Part shown: positions 52,792 through 61,870 of the stretch, in pieces
Layout: each line of letters begins with the position of its first letter
How positions within the stretch are numbered: the stretch's first letter is position 1
Source: Virgisporangium aurantiacum
GTDB lineage: Bacteria; Actinomycetota; Actinomycetes; Mycobacteriales; Micromonosporaceae
Direction of reading: 5' to 3'
Assembly (NCBI RefSeq): GCF_016863635.1
Contig: NZ_BOPG01000044.1
Span: 186,001 to 250,000, forward strand
Length of the DNA stretch: 64,000 nt
The notes under the pieces: model-generated
The model's input: only the letters and a program-made list of their open reading frames with translations
Told to the model about the DNA's origin: nothing
Databases searched by the model: none
Program-made: the position numbers and the translations under genes

Positions 52792-54972
52792 CTATTGGCG
52801 ATCTCTCGCGGCGCGGTAGACGCCTGAGATCACGTTATGAATGGTCTCGATCATCTCAACGGCGCTGTCGATCGGAATGATCGTATCGACACGACCATGC
52901 ACAGCGGTGTTCCGCAGCGCGTAGGCTCTTTTCAAACTCGTGGCGGCCTGGGGCGTCAGGAGACCCTTTTGGGTTGCCTCTCGGATCAGGTTCGCCGGCG
53001 TGGTGTCTGTCGACGCGTCGAGACAGCGACACAAGGCTGCCTCTAGCGTCGACCAGGTCCAGGCCACGGTCGCAGGCACCAGTTCCGGGCGCGCGAACGC
53101 CTGAGTGGTCAGGTCCCGTGCCGTTCGTAGGCGTTCTGCGATGCTGTCAGGTACGGCCGTGGAGACCTGCCACCCCCGAACATAGCGTTGTAGCGATGGG
53201 TGGTCAGTGAGTGCTGGCTGCTGCACTGCGAGTTTCGCGAGGTTTGCCTTGTGGGCCAGTCGAAGGGCGGTTCGGGGTCGAAGATCGACGGCATCGAGCA
53301 ATTCCAGGACGAATTGGCGAACGATGTCTCGTTGTGCTGCGGGCAGGTTCAGGGCTTCCGTAATCAGGCCATCGATCAGCTGGTCTGCGCCGTCGTCCCT
53401 GAGTTGGTGGGCGATCTGCACGGTGAGTTTCCCGACGCTGTTCCACTCTGGACTGCCGAGGCGTGGCGCAAGTTCCTGGGCCACCTCTGCGGCGTGGTAG
53501 ACGGTTCGAGCGAGATGATTGGCGGCGCAGAACTCCATGAACGTCTGATGGACGAACCCGTACGCCTCGTCGCCGTCGGCGGTATGCCCGCGGTGGACGA
53601 CGACTGCGGCACGTTGTTGCAGGAAGTCCAGCTCCAGCCTGGCCGCCTGCTCTGCGTTGTCTCGATCGTGGGTCCGCTCGCGCAGGAACTCGGCCACCAC
53701 CTTGAGCAGGGTCGTGCGGGAGATCGTCCAGTCGTCTGCGGCGTGGCTCAGTATCCAGAACGCGAGATGGCCAAGCGTCGACGTGTCCACCGCATTTGGA
53801 TTGCGAGAGACCTTGATCCCCCGGCTTGCGTCCCAGTCGAGCCTGCTCTGCCAATACGCCTGATATAGCTCCACTCTGGAACGGGGAAGGTGGCCCAGGC
53901 GCCGGTAGCAGTCACACAGAAGGGACAACTGCAGGGGGTTTGATCGAAGCTCACTGATGGAGTCGCTCTCCTCCATGAAACGAGCGACCATCTGATCGAC
54001 GTCATCGGGTAGTACGTCAAGAGCGTGGAGAAACCACCTGCGTGCGTACTGTTGGATCTCCGCTTCATCGAGGTCGGCGAGACCAAGCGCATCGAAACGC
54101 GCCGGATCTAATGGGTGTTGCTCGTATCCCACCGGACGAGAGGTGACAAGGATGTTGGCGCGCGGATAGTCGTCCGCGAGTAGATCAATCACCGACGAGA
54201 CCAGCGCGCGATGGCTCGGCAATGGGACCTCGTCAAGTCCATCGAGCAAGATCAACGCGTTCCCGGCGGCCAGTTGGCGTTCAACGAATCCATGGGGAGG
54301 TTGGACCTGATACAGGGTTTCGAGCCGATGCTCGATGAACCCGACCACTGAACGCGCCAGCGGAATCTCGGCCGCAAAGTCGCGTATGGGAACGAGGAAC
54401 GGCACCGGAAGACCGTCATGAACGGCGTGGCGATGGGCAAGCATCGTGAAGAGGGTGCTCTTGCCGCTACCTGGGCCGGCGAGGAGGACAGCCCGGCGGT
54501 TCGTGGCATCCAGTCGCCAGGTGTCCGTAGTCGCGCTCAGACGCTCATCGCCGGACCGGTCGATCGTGAAGATCCGCTGGGGGACGTAAAGGTCGACGAT
54601 GTCTGCTCGACTGTATTGCGGCCACGGCAGGGTACAGACTCGATGCCGCTGTGCGGCCCGCTGGCGATACCGGACGAGGAACGCGAGATCGTCCCGCTCG
54701 GGCGCGGTCGGGGGTGGCGACGCCGTCGTGGCGGCGGACCACAGGGCACGGAATCGGTCCTCGTCTCCTGCGAGTTGCTGCACGAGACTGGCCACAATTG
54801 GCCACGACGGGGTCCGCCGGCCGGCGAGCGCTTCTGAGACGGTGGTGTGGCTGACCGTACCGATCTGCTTGGCGAGCGTGCGGGCGCTGGGGGCGCCGAT
54901 CTGAGAGTGAAGCTCGCGGAGGGCAGCCGCCAGTGCGTGTGCACGATCAGCCTCGTCGCCGCTGATCGTCAT
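52792..54972 (-). CDS. HTH-NACHT-HEPN protein, candidate defence NLR
   Basis: 726 aa. An N-terminal Cro/C1-like HTH (~20-75: 'SARTLAKQIGTVSHTTVSEALAG') is followed by a NACHT NTPase with Walker A 'GPGSGKST' (~165), Walker B 'LILLDGLDEVPL' and sensor 'NILVTSRPVGYE'. After a helical region with 'GFVHQTFMEFCAANHLA', the C-terminal ~90 residues end in 'ALRNTAVHG', the RNxxxH motif of HEPN RNases. NACHT-HEPN architectures are known abortive-infection proteins. ATG 54972 has AGAGGGG upstream. Divergent from a kinase gene. Confidence 0.82.
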   Translation of the reverse strand: MTISGDEADRAHALAAALRELHSQIGAPSARTLAKQIGTVSHTTVSEALAGRRTPSWPIVASLVQQLAGDEDRFRALWSAATTASPPPTAPERDDLAFLVRYRQRAAQRHRVCTLPWPQYSRADIVDLYVPQRIFTIDRSGDERLSATTDTWRLDATNRRAVLLAGPGSGKSTLFTMLAHRHAVHDGLPVPFLVPIRDFAAEIPLARSVVGFIEHRLETLYQVQPPHGFVERQLAAGNALILLDGLDEVPLPSHRALVSSVIDLLADDYPRANILVTSRPVGYEQHPLDPARFDALGLADLDEAEIQQYARRWFLHALDVLPDDVDQMVARFMEESDSISELRSNPLQLSLLCDCYRRLGHLPRSRVELYQAYWQSRLDWDASRGIKVSRNPNAVDTSTLGHLAFWILSHAADDWTISRTTLLKVVAEFLRERTHDRDNAEQAARLELDFLQQRAAVVVHRGHTADGDEAYGFVHQTFMEFCAANHLARTVYHAAEVAQELAPRLGSPEWNSVGKLTVQIAHQLRDDGADQLIDGLITEALNLPAAQRDIVRQFVLELLDAVDLRPRTALRLAHKANLAKLAVQQPALTDHPSLQRYVRGWQVSTAVPDSIAERLRTARDLTTQAFARPELVPATVAWTWSTLEAALCRCLDASTDTTPANLIREATQKGLLTPQAATSLKRAYALRNTAVHGRVDTIIPIDSAVEMIETIHNVISGVYRAARDRQ

Positions 54973-55107
54973 GATTCCCCTCTGTTGCGCTGCGTAGTGT
55001 CCGCTTGCTACCCTCGCTGGCACATTGATCTTACAGCAGCATCTGCCAGTGCTCAAGGCGGGTCAGCTCGGATCTCATGATCACGTCGACGGTCACGGAG
55101 AGGCCAC

Positions 55108-56496
55108 GTGTCGAGTCACGACAAATTTACGGCGAGCGATGGGCAGGACTATCAGATCCTGCCAATCGACCTTGGGCACGGCGGGTTCGGTGCGGTGTCC
55201 GCAGGCCAACGGGCCGACGGCGCGGAGGTGGCGATCAAACGCGTTGTAGGCGCCGCAACTCGTGGCCGCGCGGGCGAACGCGAGCTGGACATTGCCCTGA
55301 AGATCGGTCGGGAGCCGGTTGCGTTCCTGCTTGCGCCGTACGCCTGGGCGCAGCAGGGGGACGACCTCCTGCTGGTCATGCCGCGAGCGCACCGGAACCT
55401 GAGGGAGCACCTGGCCCTGCACCCGGACGGTCTGAGCGACGACGAGCAGCTGGCAGTGCTGCACGACGCAACCCGCGGTTTGGTCGAGCTTTCCGCTCTC
55501 GGAGTGGTGCATCGCGACTTCAAGCCCGCAAACCTCCTGCTCTATGCGGATCATTGGTGCACCGCCGATTTCGGGATCAGCCGTGACCTGGACGTGCGGA
55601 CCGCGACCGTGACGTTCCAGCACGCCGGAACCTGGCCGTACATCGCGCCGGAACGCTGGCGGGGTCAGCCGGCGAGCCACAAGAGCGACTTGTACGCACT
55701 CGGCTGCGTCGCATACGAGGTGTGTACGGGCCGGCAGCTCTTCGTCGGAACCCAGGACGAGATTCAGGCCCAGCATCTGCACGCCGCGATCCCGGCATTG
55801 CCAGTTGCTCCACCGCTGGCGCGATGGGTTCTGCGTCTGCTCGACAAGGATCCGGCTCGGCGCCCCCAGAGCGCCAGCGCCGCGTTGGCCGCGTTGCCGA
55901 GCGGACACCGTTCCGGGGGCGGATTGGCAACCGCCGCGCTGGCCTTCCAGGAACGTCAACATGCACGGGCGGTCGCCGATGCACACCTGACCAGCCTCGC
56001 GGTTGAGCGGGCGAACGCCCGACGCCAGAGCCTCGCGGACCTGGCCGACCTGTGCGCGAGTGCCGCTGAGGAGGCCCGAGCAGAAGTACCAGACGTGAAA
56101 TGGGAAGACGACGGTCACGCACATCGCTTCGAGGTCGACACGGTGCGCCTGGTGCTTACGTTGTGGCTGCGCGAACCACCCCTCGCCGCCGGCGAGCCAC
56201 TGATCGTCGCGGGCGAGGTGCTGGCGTTCGTACACGGACAACGGCGGCGCCTGGGCAACATCGTGTGCGAGCGCGTCGGCGAGCAGCAGGTCTGGTATCT
56301 CGACGCGTTTGTGGCGCACGCGCTGACCAGACGGCAAGAACAACCCCAGGGGTTCGCCGAGGACGCCTTCTTCGCCGAGCGCCCGCAGATCGAGGCAGGC
56401 GGCATCCACACCTGGACACGCCGACGTACGCCCCTGACGGCGGATGTCATCGTTGAGCTGCTGGCCGCAACGATTCGGGAGGCAGCACGCGGATGA
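55108..56496 (+). CDS. Serine/threonine protein kinase
   Basis: 462 aa. The kinase domain (~14-265) has G-loop 'LGHGGFGAV', 'VAIKRV', catalytic loop 'VVHRDFKPANLLL', 'ADFGISRD' and 'YIAPERW'; all catalytic residues are present. Residues ~285-330 are a charged helix. The C-terminal ~130 residues form a separate domain ('HAHRFEVDTVRLVLTLWL', 'QVWYLDAFVAHAL') that I do not recognise. It has no TM helix, unlike PknB-type receptor kinases. The GTG at 55108 has agagg upstream. Co-translated with the next gene. A defence role is inferred from location. Confidence 0.83.
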   Translation: MSSHDKFTASDGQDYQILPIDLGHGGFGAVSAGQRADGAEVAIKRVVGAATRGRAGERELDIALKIGREPVAFLLAPYAWAQQGDDLLLVMPRAHRNLREHLALHPDGLSDDEQLAVLHDATRGLVELSALGVVHRDFKPANLLLYADHWCTADFGISRDLDVRTATVTFQHAGTWPYIAPERWRGQPASHKSDLYALGCVAYEVCTGRQLFVGTQDEIQAQHLHAAIPALPVAPPLARWVLRLLDKDPARRPQSASAALAALPSGHRSGGGLATAALAFQERQHARAVADAHLTSLAVERANARRQSLADLADLCASAAEEARAEVPDVKWEDDGHAHRFEVDTVRLVLTLWLREPPLAAGEPLIVAGEVLAFVHGQRRRLGNIVCERVGEQQVWYLDAFVAHALTRRQEQPQGFAEDAFFAERPQIEAGGIHTWTRRRTPLTADVIVELLAATIREAARG

Positions 56497-57299
56497 ACAG
56501 CACGTGGCGCGCCCCAGACCACGGCGACTGGTCGGCGTTGCATTGGATTCGAGACCTCAGCAGCCCGCACCCCGACTCAAGCGCCCGCCTCGCGGCAGGG
56601 AACCTCCCCCCGGAGATACGGATCGCCACGCGCTTGGCGTGCGGCCCACTGCCGGCAACGACGCCGGTCACATCCGACGTGTCGCGGGCATTGCTACGCA
56701 CGCTCAGTCGGTCACCGATTCGCGATCTCGTCTCCGCGGTGACCCACGTCGAGGGCCTTGCCTGGCGCCGGTACCAGGGGCACGGCCGGATTTCATTCGC
56801 CGCTGTGCTAGACGATGGCGAGCAGGCACCGACAGCCTGGGCGAGATTCAACCCACCACCGCCTTCGAGCGTCCAGATGTTCGGCGACCCCGCGTGCGCC
56901 GACTTCGTCCTCGCGATCGAGCCACGAACTCGTCACGGCGACGTACACCCGCCGGCCGACCTTCCTTTCTGGTTTCGTTGGCTGATTCGAACACTGTCGG
57001 TTCCCGCCGCCGTGCGCAACCTCGCCGCTGAGGAACTCGGCCTGTCGACCGCCGCGGACCCACCTGACCGGGTGGGAGTCTTCTTCAGTACTCCGCGCGC
57101 GCTCACCGAGTTGGTGGACGTCGGCGATCACCCACGTGTCCCTGGCAGCCACATCTCCCAGCGCTTCACCGCCGGTGCCGTCGCCGATCCCGACGGACAG
57201 GATGCGGCGGCGACCACACGAGAGTGGATCATGCAGCTGTGCGATCGCGACCTGCCGCTCGATGGTTACGAGCACACTCTGCTCACGCTGGGGGCGTGA
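56493..57299 (+). CDS. Kinase-coupled hypothetical protein
   Basis: 268 aa, soluble, no family recognised. Features include 'PTAWARFNPPPPSSVQMFGDPACADFVLAIEPRT' in the middle and 'LPFWFRWLIRTLSVPAAVRNLAAEELGL' towards the end. The ATG overlaps the kinase stop (ATGA), so it is likely a partner or substrate of the kinase. Confidence 0.65.
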   Translation: MNSTWRAPDHGDWSALHWIRDLSSPHPDSSARLAAGNLPPEIRIATRLACGPLPATTPVTSDVSRALLRTLSRSPIRDLVSAVTHVEGLAWRRYQGHGRISFAAVLDDGEQAPTAWARFNPPPPSSVQMFGDPACADFVLAIEPRTRHGDVHPPADLPFWFRWLIRTLSVPAAVRNLAAEELGLSTAADPPDRVGVFFSTPRALTELVDVGDHPRVPGSHISQRFTAGAVADPDGQDAAATTREWIMQLCDRDLPLDGYEHTLLTLGA

Positions 57300-57754
57300 C
57301 CACCCGGCAAAGCATCCGCGCGATCGTCGTCACCCTGATCACCGCCGGCCGGATCATGGCGCCCATCGCCGAGGCGACCGCCCACCTCACTGCTGCACGC
57401 GCCGGGTGGACGCCGGCGCCCCGGCATCTGAGGCGAGCCGCCCGCGAAGGCCGTTGCGCTTTACACCGGCGACCCCGACGTCCCCGAACTGTGTGACGCG
57501 TGGCCACCTCACTATCAAGGTTGTGACACCCGGAGGCCAAGACCGGCGGACTCGACAGACTCGACGAGCTGCCAAATATTGATGAAGGCAGATCAATTGC
57601 TATGACCGAGACGGCGCGACGTGATCAGTGTCCACGAAGGCAGTCGATCGGCGCCGCTTGTGACGGCCTGCATCCACGCCGGCCCTCCGTTCAGGGTCGA
57701 CCGTTCGGGTGGCTCGGCGTCGACAGCAACCAGGTGCGCCGATACGGTGACGGG
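57300..57754. other. Intergenic region, no gene seen
   Basis: 455 nt between the kinase operon and the next plus-strand gene. A frame is open from 57602 into the next gene, but no start upstream of 57755 is better supported. No repeat or RNA structure recognised. Confidence 0.4.
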
Positions 57755-58327
57755 ATGTCCTTGGGGCATTCGATTCGAACGTTGAGCGCCTACGGGTACC
57801 GCCTCGGCGGACCGGGTGCCTGGAACCTGCACCGGGTCAACGTGGGCGATGAGCTTCGCACCGGCTGGTACGACGAGCGGAATCCGCTGCACGACTTCGC
57901 GCGTGCGCCAAGGCGGCAACCCTTGCCCGTCTGGGCGGGCCGGTCAGCGGGCCGGCCGATGTCGAAGCTGCCGTTCGCGTTCATGGAGGCGCTGGACGTG
58001 TCCCCACCGGGCTGGACTCGCGAGATAGGCGCCCCACCGATCCTGAGCCATCACCTGCCCGCCACCCCGGAGCTGCGTTCGCTGGACCGGGTCGCGGTCG
58101 CCCAGTACGTCCTCGTCGTCGGCGACTCACTGCTCGACCGGGATGAGGAGGAAGCGGCCTACTACCGCGACGACGACAGCTTCGTCCTCGATCCGGCACT
58201 CGGCCTGACCGGCGATCCCCGCCTTGACTGGGATGGGGTCCTCATCGCGGCCCTCACCGGACTCGGCCTCGAACCCGTCGGGATGCCGGACTGGCTCTGG
58301 TATCGGGTCGCCTGGACCGGCGAGTGA
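57755..58327 (+). CDS. Hypothetical protein
   Basis: 190 aa, acidic and soluble: 'LSAYGYRLGGPGAWNLHRVNVGDELRTGWYDERNPLHDFARAP' at the start and 'LDWDGVLIAALTGLGLEPVGMPDWLWYRVAW' at the end. I do not recognise a family. The ATG at 57755 was chosen as the first Met; the frame is open to 57602. Its stop overlaps the start of the next gene (GTGA), so the two form an operon. Confidence 0.6.
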   Translation: MSLGHSIRTLSAYGYRLGGPGAWNLHRVNVGDELRTGWYDERNPLHDFARAPRRQPLPVWAGRSAGRPMSKLPFAFMEALDVSPPGWTREIGAPPILSHHLPATPELRSLDRVAVAQYVLVVGDSLLDRDEEEAAYYRDDDSFVLDPALGLTGDPRLDWDGVLIAALTGLGLEPVGMPDWLWYRVAWTGE

Positions 58328-58929
58328 GTCCTCCTCACATTGCGCCCCGTTCGGGTGAGGCACGCAGCGGTGACTGCCGGGTGTTCTTCGTGACCGGTGT
58401 GTCGGGGGCGGGCAAGTCGACGGTGGCGTGCAGGCTGTCGGCGTGGGGTCACCGGGCGGTGAGCCTGGACGGCGACGGCCGGCTGTGCTCCTGGGCGGCG
58501 CTCGACGGTCGTCGTGTGGTCCGGCCGGCCGAGCCCGACGCGGCGTGGCTGGCTTCCCACCGGTGGGTGTGGGATGTGACCCGTCTCGATGAGATCATCG
58601 CGGCGGCCTGCGGTGATGGCGTTGAGACGTTGTGGCTGTGTGGGCAGGCCGCGAACGCTGGCGAGTTGGTGGACCGCTTCGACGCCTGCTTCCTTCTGGA
58701 GATCGACCAGGCCACGATGCGGCACCGGATGACCGTGGGCGCGGGGCGGGGTAACGATTTCGGGCGCGTCGGCGCGTCGTTGGATGTCGCGTTGGCCGGG
58801 TACCGCGAGTTCATCGTGACGTGGCGGCGGCTGGGTGCGGTCCCGGTCGACGCCATGCAGGACATTGACCAGGTCTGCGAAGACCTGCTGGTGGCCGCAG
58901 CCTTCGCCGCGTTGAACCGGCCCAGCTGA
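58324..58929 (+). CDS. P-loop nucleoside/shikimate kinase-like protein
   Basis: 201 aa. 'VFFVTGVSGAGKSTVACRL' is a Walker A with a small-kinase context, followed by 'VSLDGDGRLCSW' (substrate-binding Asp) and 'CFLLEIDQATMRHRMTVG' (lid-like, Arg-containing). It is adenylate/shikimate-kinase-like, substrate unknown. The GTG at 58324 overlaps the upstream stop; the N-terminal ~18 residues precede the first strand. Confidence 0.7.
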   Translation: MSPPHIAPRSGEARSGDCRVFFVTGVSGAGKSTVACRLSAWGHRAVSLDGDGRLCSWAALDGRRVVRPAEPDAAWLASHRWVWDVTRLDEIIAAACGDGVETLWLCGQAANAGELVDRFDACFLLEIDQATMRHRMTVGAGRGNDFGRVGASLDVALAGYREFIVTWRRLGAVPVDAMQDIDQVCEDLLVAAAFAALNRPS

Positions 58930-59075
58930 CTCACGGCGTCGGCGTTGCTTGGCGACTGACCCGATGCGACGCACGGGGCGAAGCACCAGTCGCAATGCTG
59001 ACCGATGAGCGTGTCGCACGGCCACCCATCGCCCATACAACCTGATTGGCGGTTGAACCCTTGCCGAACGAATCC

Positions 59076-59231
59076 ATGACTGTCCGAGCCGCCCATTCGG
59101 ATGACACGCCCGCGATCGACCGCGCCGCGGACCTGCGCGCGGCGCTCGCGGAACAGCTCCGCGCCGACGCAAAGATCATCAACCCGGCCGTCGAGGCGGC
59201 CTTCCGGACGGTCGCCCGGGAACGGTGGTGC
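59076..59231 (+). pseudogene. Remnant of a PCMT-like methyltransferase N-terminus
   Basis: 'AADLRAALAEQLRADAKIINPAVEAAFRTVARERW' spans the typical start of protein-L-isoaspartate methyltransferase-like proteins in actinobacteria. After about 50 residues the similarity ends and no SAM-binding motif follows in any frame. Interpreted as a truncated, decayed gene. Confidence 0.5.
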
Positions 59232-59924
59232 GTCTCGCCGCCGAACCCGTCCCCGCGCACAGTGGTCGTCCCATGCAGTTGCAGCGCCCACCAGGCTGCC
59301 GTGGGCGGCCGGGTAAGCAGCCGGATGGGCAAGGTCGCGATCCGCCGGGCTCAGATCGGGAGGGATCTCCAGCCGACTGCCGTCGGCAGCCGCCGGCCAC
59401 TGACACTGGTGAACATGTCCGCGACCGAAGTGGAGGCGTCGTACGACGACAGTGGATGCCGCGGTCCGTCGCCGTCGGCGTCCCCGATCACCGCCACCAC
59501 CAGTGCAAGCTCACCGCGCTGAGCGGCACCGGCCAGGAACCGGTCCCGTTCGGCGACGCCACGGTTGTGGAAGCGCCCTGGCTCGATGGCGACCGCACAG
59601 TCGCTGGTCTCCATACCGAGCCAGCGCGGTTGCAGGCCGTGCTTCTCCCAAGCCAAGTCACCCGATACCCGTGGAGCTCGTTCGCGACGTTCGACATCCC
59701 GCCGATGTTGGCGCTCAGCCAGCGGCATCCGCTCGTGTTCGGAGTTGGGCTCGGGCTGCCCGACGTGTACCGGCACCAGGCCGGTCGAGGGAGAACTCAC
59801 GAGAGCCAAGGCTAGTGCGCACCCACTCCAGACGGACGCGGATTTTCGCGCGCACGACCGCGTGGGTGCCGCCGTGGTGCTTGCTGGAGAATGTGCATCG
59901 ACGACGAACGCGTGAGGAGATGGC
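59232..59924. other. Decayed or non-coding region
   Basis: Overlapping open frames on both strands give low-complexity or unrecognisable proteins; none is preferred. It may hold further remains of the methyltransferase gene. The promoter of the 59925 gene would lie near its end. Confidence 0.4.
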
Positions 59925-60260
59925 ATGACACCGGAAGGTCTGATCCGGTTGGCGATGCGGGGGATCTCGATGTCAAGCGGCGGCAAGCGCGTCGCTCTCT
60001 ACCTGGATAAATCGATGCTCCGCGACGGGGAGTACCTTCCGATCATCGTTGTGGAAAGCGAACCGCGTTGCCGTGGGTTTCCGGCCGATGTTGCGGAAAC
60101 CGCTGCGAACTGGTTCGGCCGTGTCTACAGGAACGCCCAGGAGCGAGTGAACCAGATCAATGAGGGCTTCGGGATCGACGAGGACGAAGTGCTCGCTATG
60201 GCGATCGGGGCCGCAAAGGCGGCGGCGGGCCGGCAGAGCAGCGGTGATCCTGACAGCTAA
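59925..60260 (+). CDS. Small hypothetical protein
   Basis: 111 aa: 'GKRVALYLDKSMLRDGEYLPIIVVESEPRCRGFPADVAETAANWFGRVY' then a helix ending 'EDEVLAMAIGAAKAA'. No recognised domain. The start has a gaggag-type ribosome site (aggagatggc), supporting translation. Convergent with the recombinase gene, 5 nt apart. Confidence 0.6.
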   Translation: MTPEGLIRLAMRGISMSSGGKRVALYLDKSMLRDGEYLPIIVVESEPRCRGFPADVAETAANWFGRVYRNAQERVNQINEGFGIDEDEVLAMAIGAAKAAAGRQSSGDPDS

Positions 60261-60265
60261 CTTGA

Positions 60266-61810
60266 TCACACCGGGCCGGCGTGCGCCGGATCGTAGTCGC
60301 CTGGCGTGGCGAAGGTGGCGGTGGCGGTGGCGTCGTCGTTGAGGTGCAGGCCGACGATGAGCGTGTCGCACAGCACCCGCCGCAGGGGTGCGTCCGCGTC
60401 GCGCACGATCCGGGCAAGGTGCGCCGGGACGTGGTCGACCTGGTCGCGGGTGGGTTCGCCGGGGTCGTCGTCGAGTCGCAGGAGCAGTTCGCCGCGGCGG
60501 CGACGCAGTCGACGGATCTCCTCGGCCAGTTGGTCAACCCGCCGGGACACGGCGACGCCGGAGAGCTTGTCGTTCTCGAAGTCGGCGAGGTACTTGTCGA
60601 CCGCAGCGTCCTTGGTGGCCAGTAGCCCGGTGACGGTGGCGAGTTCCTGTTCGGTAGCGGTGCGGGCGGCGCGGTAGGCGACGCGGGCGGCGTCGATCGC
60701 TTCGGTGAGCAGGTCGGTGTGGCTGGCGTAGAAGGCGCACAGCGCGGTGAGGACCTGTTCGTCGAGGTGGTCGGCGTCGATGCGGGGCGCGGGGCAGTGC
60801 TGGACGCCGTAGCGGCTGCGGGTGGCGCAGGTGTAGTAGCGGTAGATCCGGTGTCGGCCGGTGGCGTTGCTGCCCAGGTAGGTGTGGCCGCAGCGCGGGC
60901 AGGTGATTTTTCCGCTGAGGTGGTAGTCGGTGGCGGCGGCGGCTTTGCGGGCGGGGTTTTCGCCGCGGTCGGTGAGGATCCGGTCGGCCAGCTCGAACGT
61001 CTCCGGCGCGATCAGCGGCTCGTGCGCGCGTTCGACGACGACGGTGCGGAAGTGGACCTCGCCCAGGTAGGCGCGGTTGATCAGTACGTCGGTGACGGTC
61101 TTGTGGCTCCATGGGCGTCCGCTGCGCCGGTGCAGGCCGCGGCGGTTGAGGTCCGCGGCGACGGCGCGGGTGCCGAGGCGCCGGTAGGTGTAGAGGTGGA
61201 AAATCTTGGCGACGATCGCCGCCTCGTGCTCGCGGGGCAGCAGGGTGTGTTCGGCGGGGTCGATGGTGTAGCCGTACGGGGTGGTACCGAGCGTCCATTT
61301 GCCTTTGGCGGCCTTGCGTTCCATGCCGCCGACTACCCGCTCGATGATCAAGGCGCGTTCGAACTCAGCGAACACCGCGAGCATCTGGACCATCATGCGG
61401 CCGGCCGGGGTGGCGGTTTCGAACGTTTCGGTGGCTGAGCGGAACGCGACGCCTACCTTGTCGAGTTGCTCGACGAGGTAGGACAAGTCGCGGATGCGGC
61501 GGGTGAGCCGGTCGACGCGGTGGACGAGCAGGATGTCGAACGCGCCCGCTCCGGCGGCGGTCAGGGCGTCGGTGAGGCCAGGCCGGTCGAGGGTGGCGCC
61601 GGAGGCGTCGTCGGTGAAGGTGGCGACCAGCCGCCAACCGGGCTGGGAGTTGATGTAGGCGTGCAGCCGGGTCTGTTGGGCGTCGAGGGAGAACGGCTGG
61701 TGTTCGTCGTCGGTGGAGCGGCGCAGATAGATCGCCACCCGCAGCTCGGCATCGACGCCGACGCCGGCGGCGGCGCGGGCGACGGCGCGGGTTCTGGTTC
61801 GTCGGGCCAT
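60266..61810 (-). CDS. Large serine recombinase
   Basis: 514 aa. Resolvase domain with nucleophile in 'YLRRSTDDEH' and 'VHRVDRLTRRIRDL'; Recombinase domain ('WTLGTTPYGY', 'PWSHKTVTDVLINRAYLGEV'); zinc ribbon ('ITCPRCGHTYLG...HCPAPRID'); C-terminal coiled coil. Complete, with a normal stop. It is clearly homologous to the recombinase at the tRNA-Ala and to the relic at 50749-51185. ATG 61810 follows CAGGAG. Preceded by a short serine recombinase gene. Confidence 0.9.
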   Translation of the reverse strand: MARRTRTRAVARAAAGVGVDAELRVAIYLRRSTDDEHQPFSLDAQQTRLHAYINSQPGWRLVATFTDDASGATLDRPGLTDALTAAGAGAFDILLVHRVDRLTRRIRDLSYLVEQLDKVGVAFRSATETFETATPAGRMMVQMLAVFAEFERALIIERVVGGMERKAAKGKWTLGTTPYGYTIDPAEHTLLPREHEAAIVAKIFHLYTYRRLGTRAVAADLNRRGLHRRSGRPWSHKTVTDVLINRAYLGEVHFRTVVVERAHEPLIAPETFELADRILTDRGENPARKAAAATDYHLSGKITCPRCGHTYLGSNATGRHRIYRYYTCATRSRYGVQHCPAPRIDADHLDEQVLTALCAFYASHTDLLTEAIDAARVAYRAARTATEQELATVTGLLATKDAAVDKYLADFENDKLSGVAVSRRVDQLAEEIRRLRRRRGELLLRLDDDPGEPTRDQVDHVPAHLARIVRDADAPLRRVLCDTLIVGLHLNDDATATATFATPGDYDPAHAGPV

Positions 61811-61870
61811 GCGACTCCTGGAAGGGCCTTCCTGGGGTCGGGCCGGGGACCGGCCCGACCCCACTGCGGG

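Noticed and set aside
59351..59986. 211-codon minus-strand frame
   Set aside because: Overlaps the start of the better supported 59925 gene and shows no recognisable domain.
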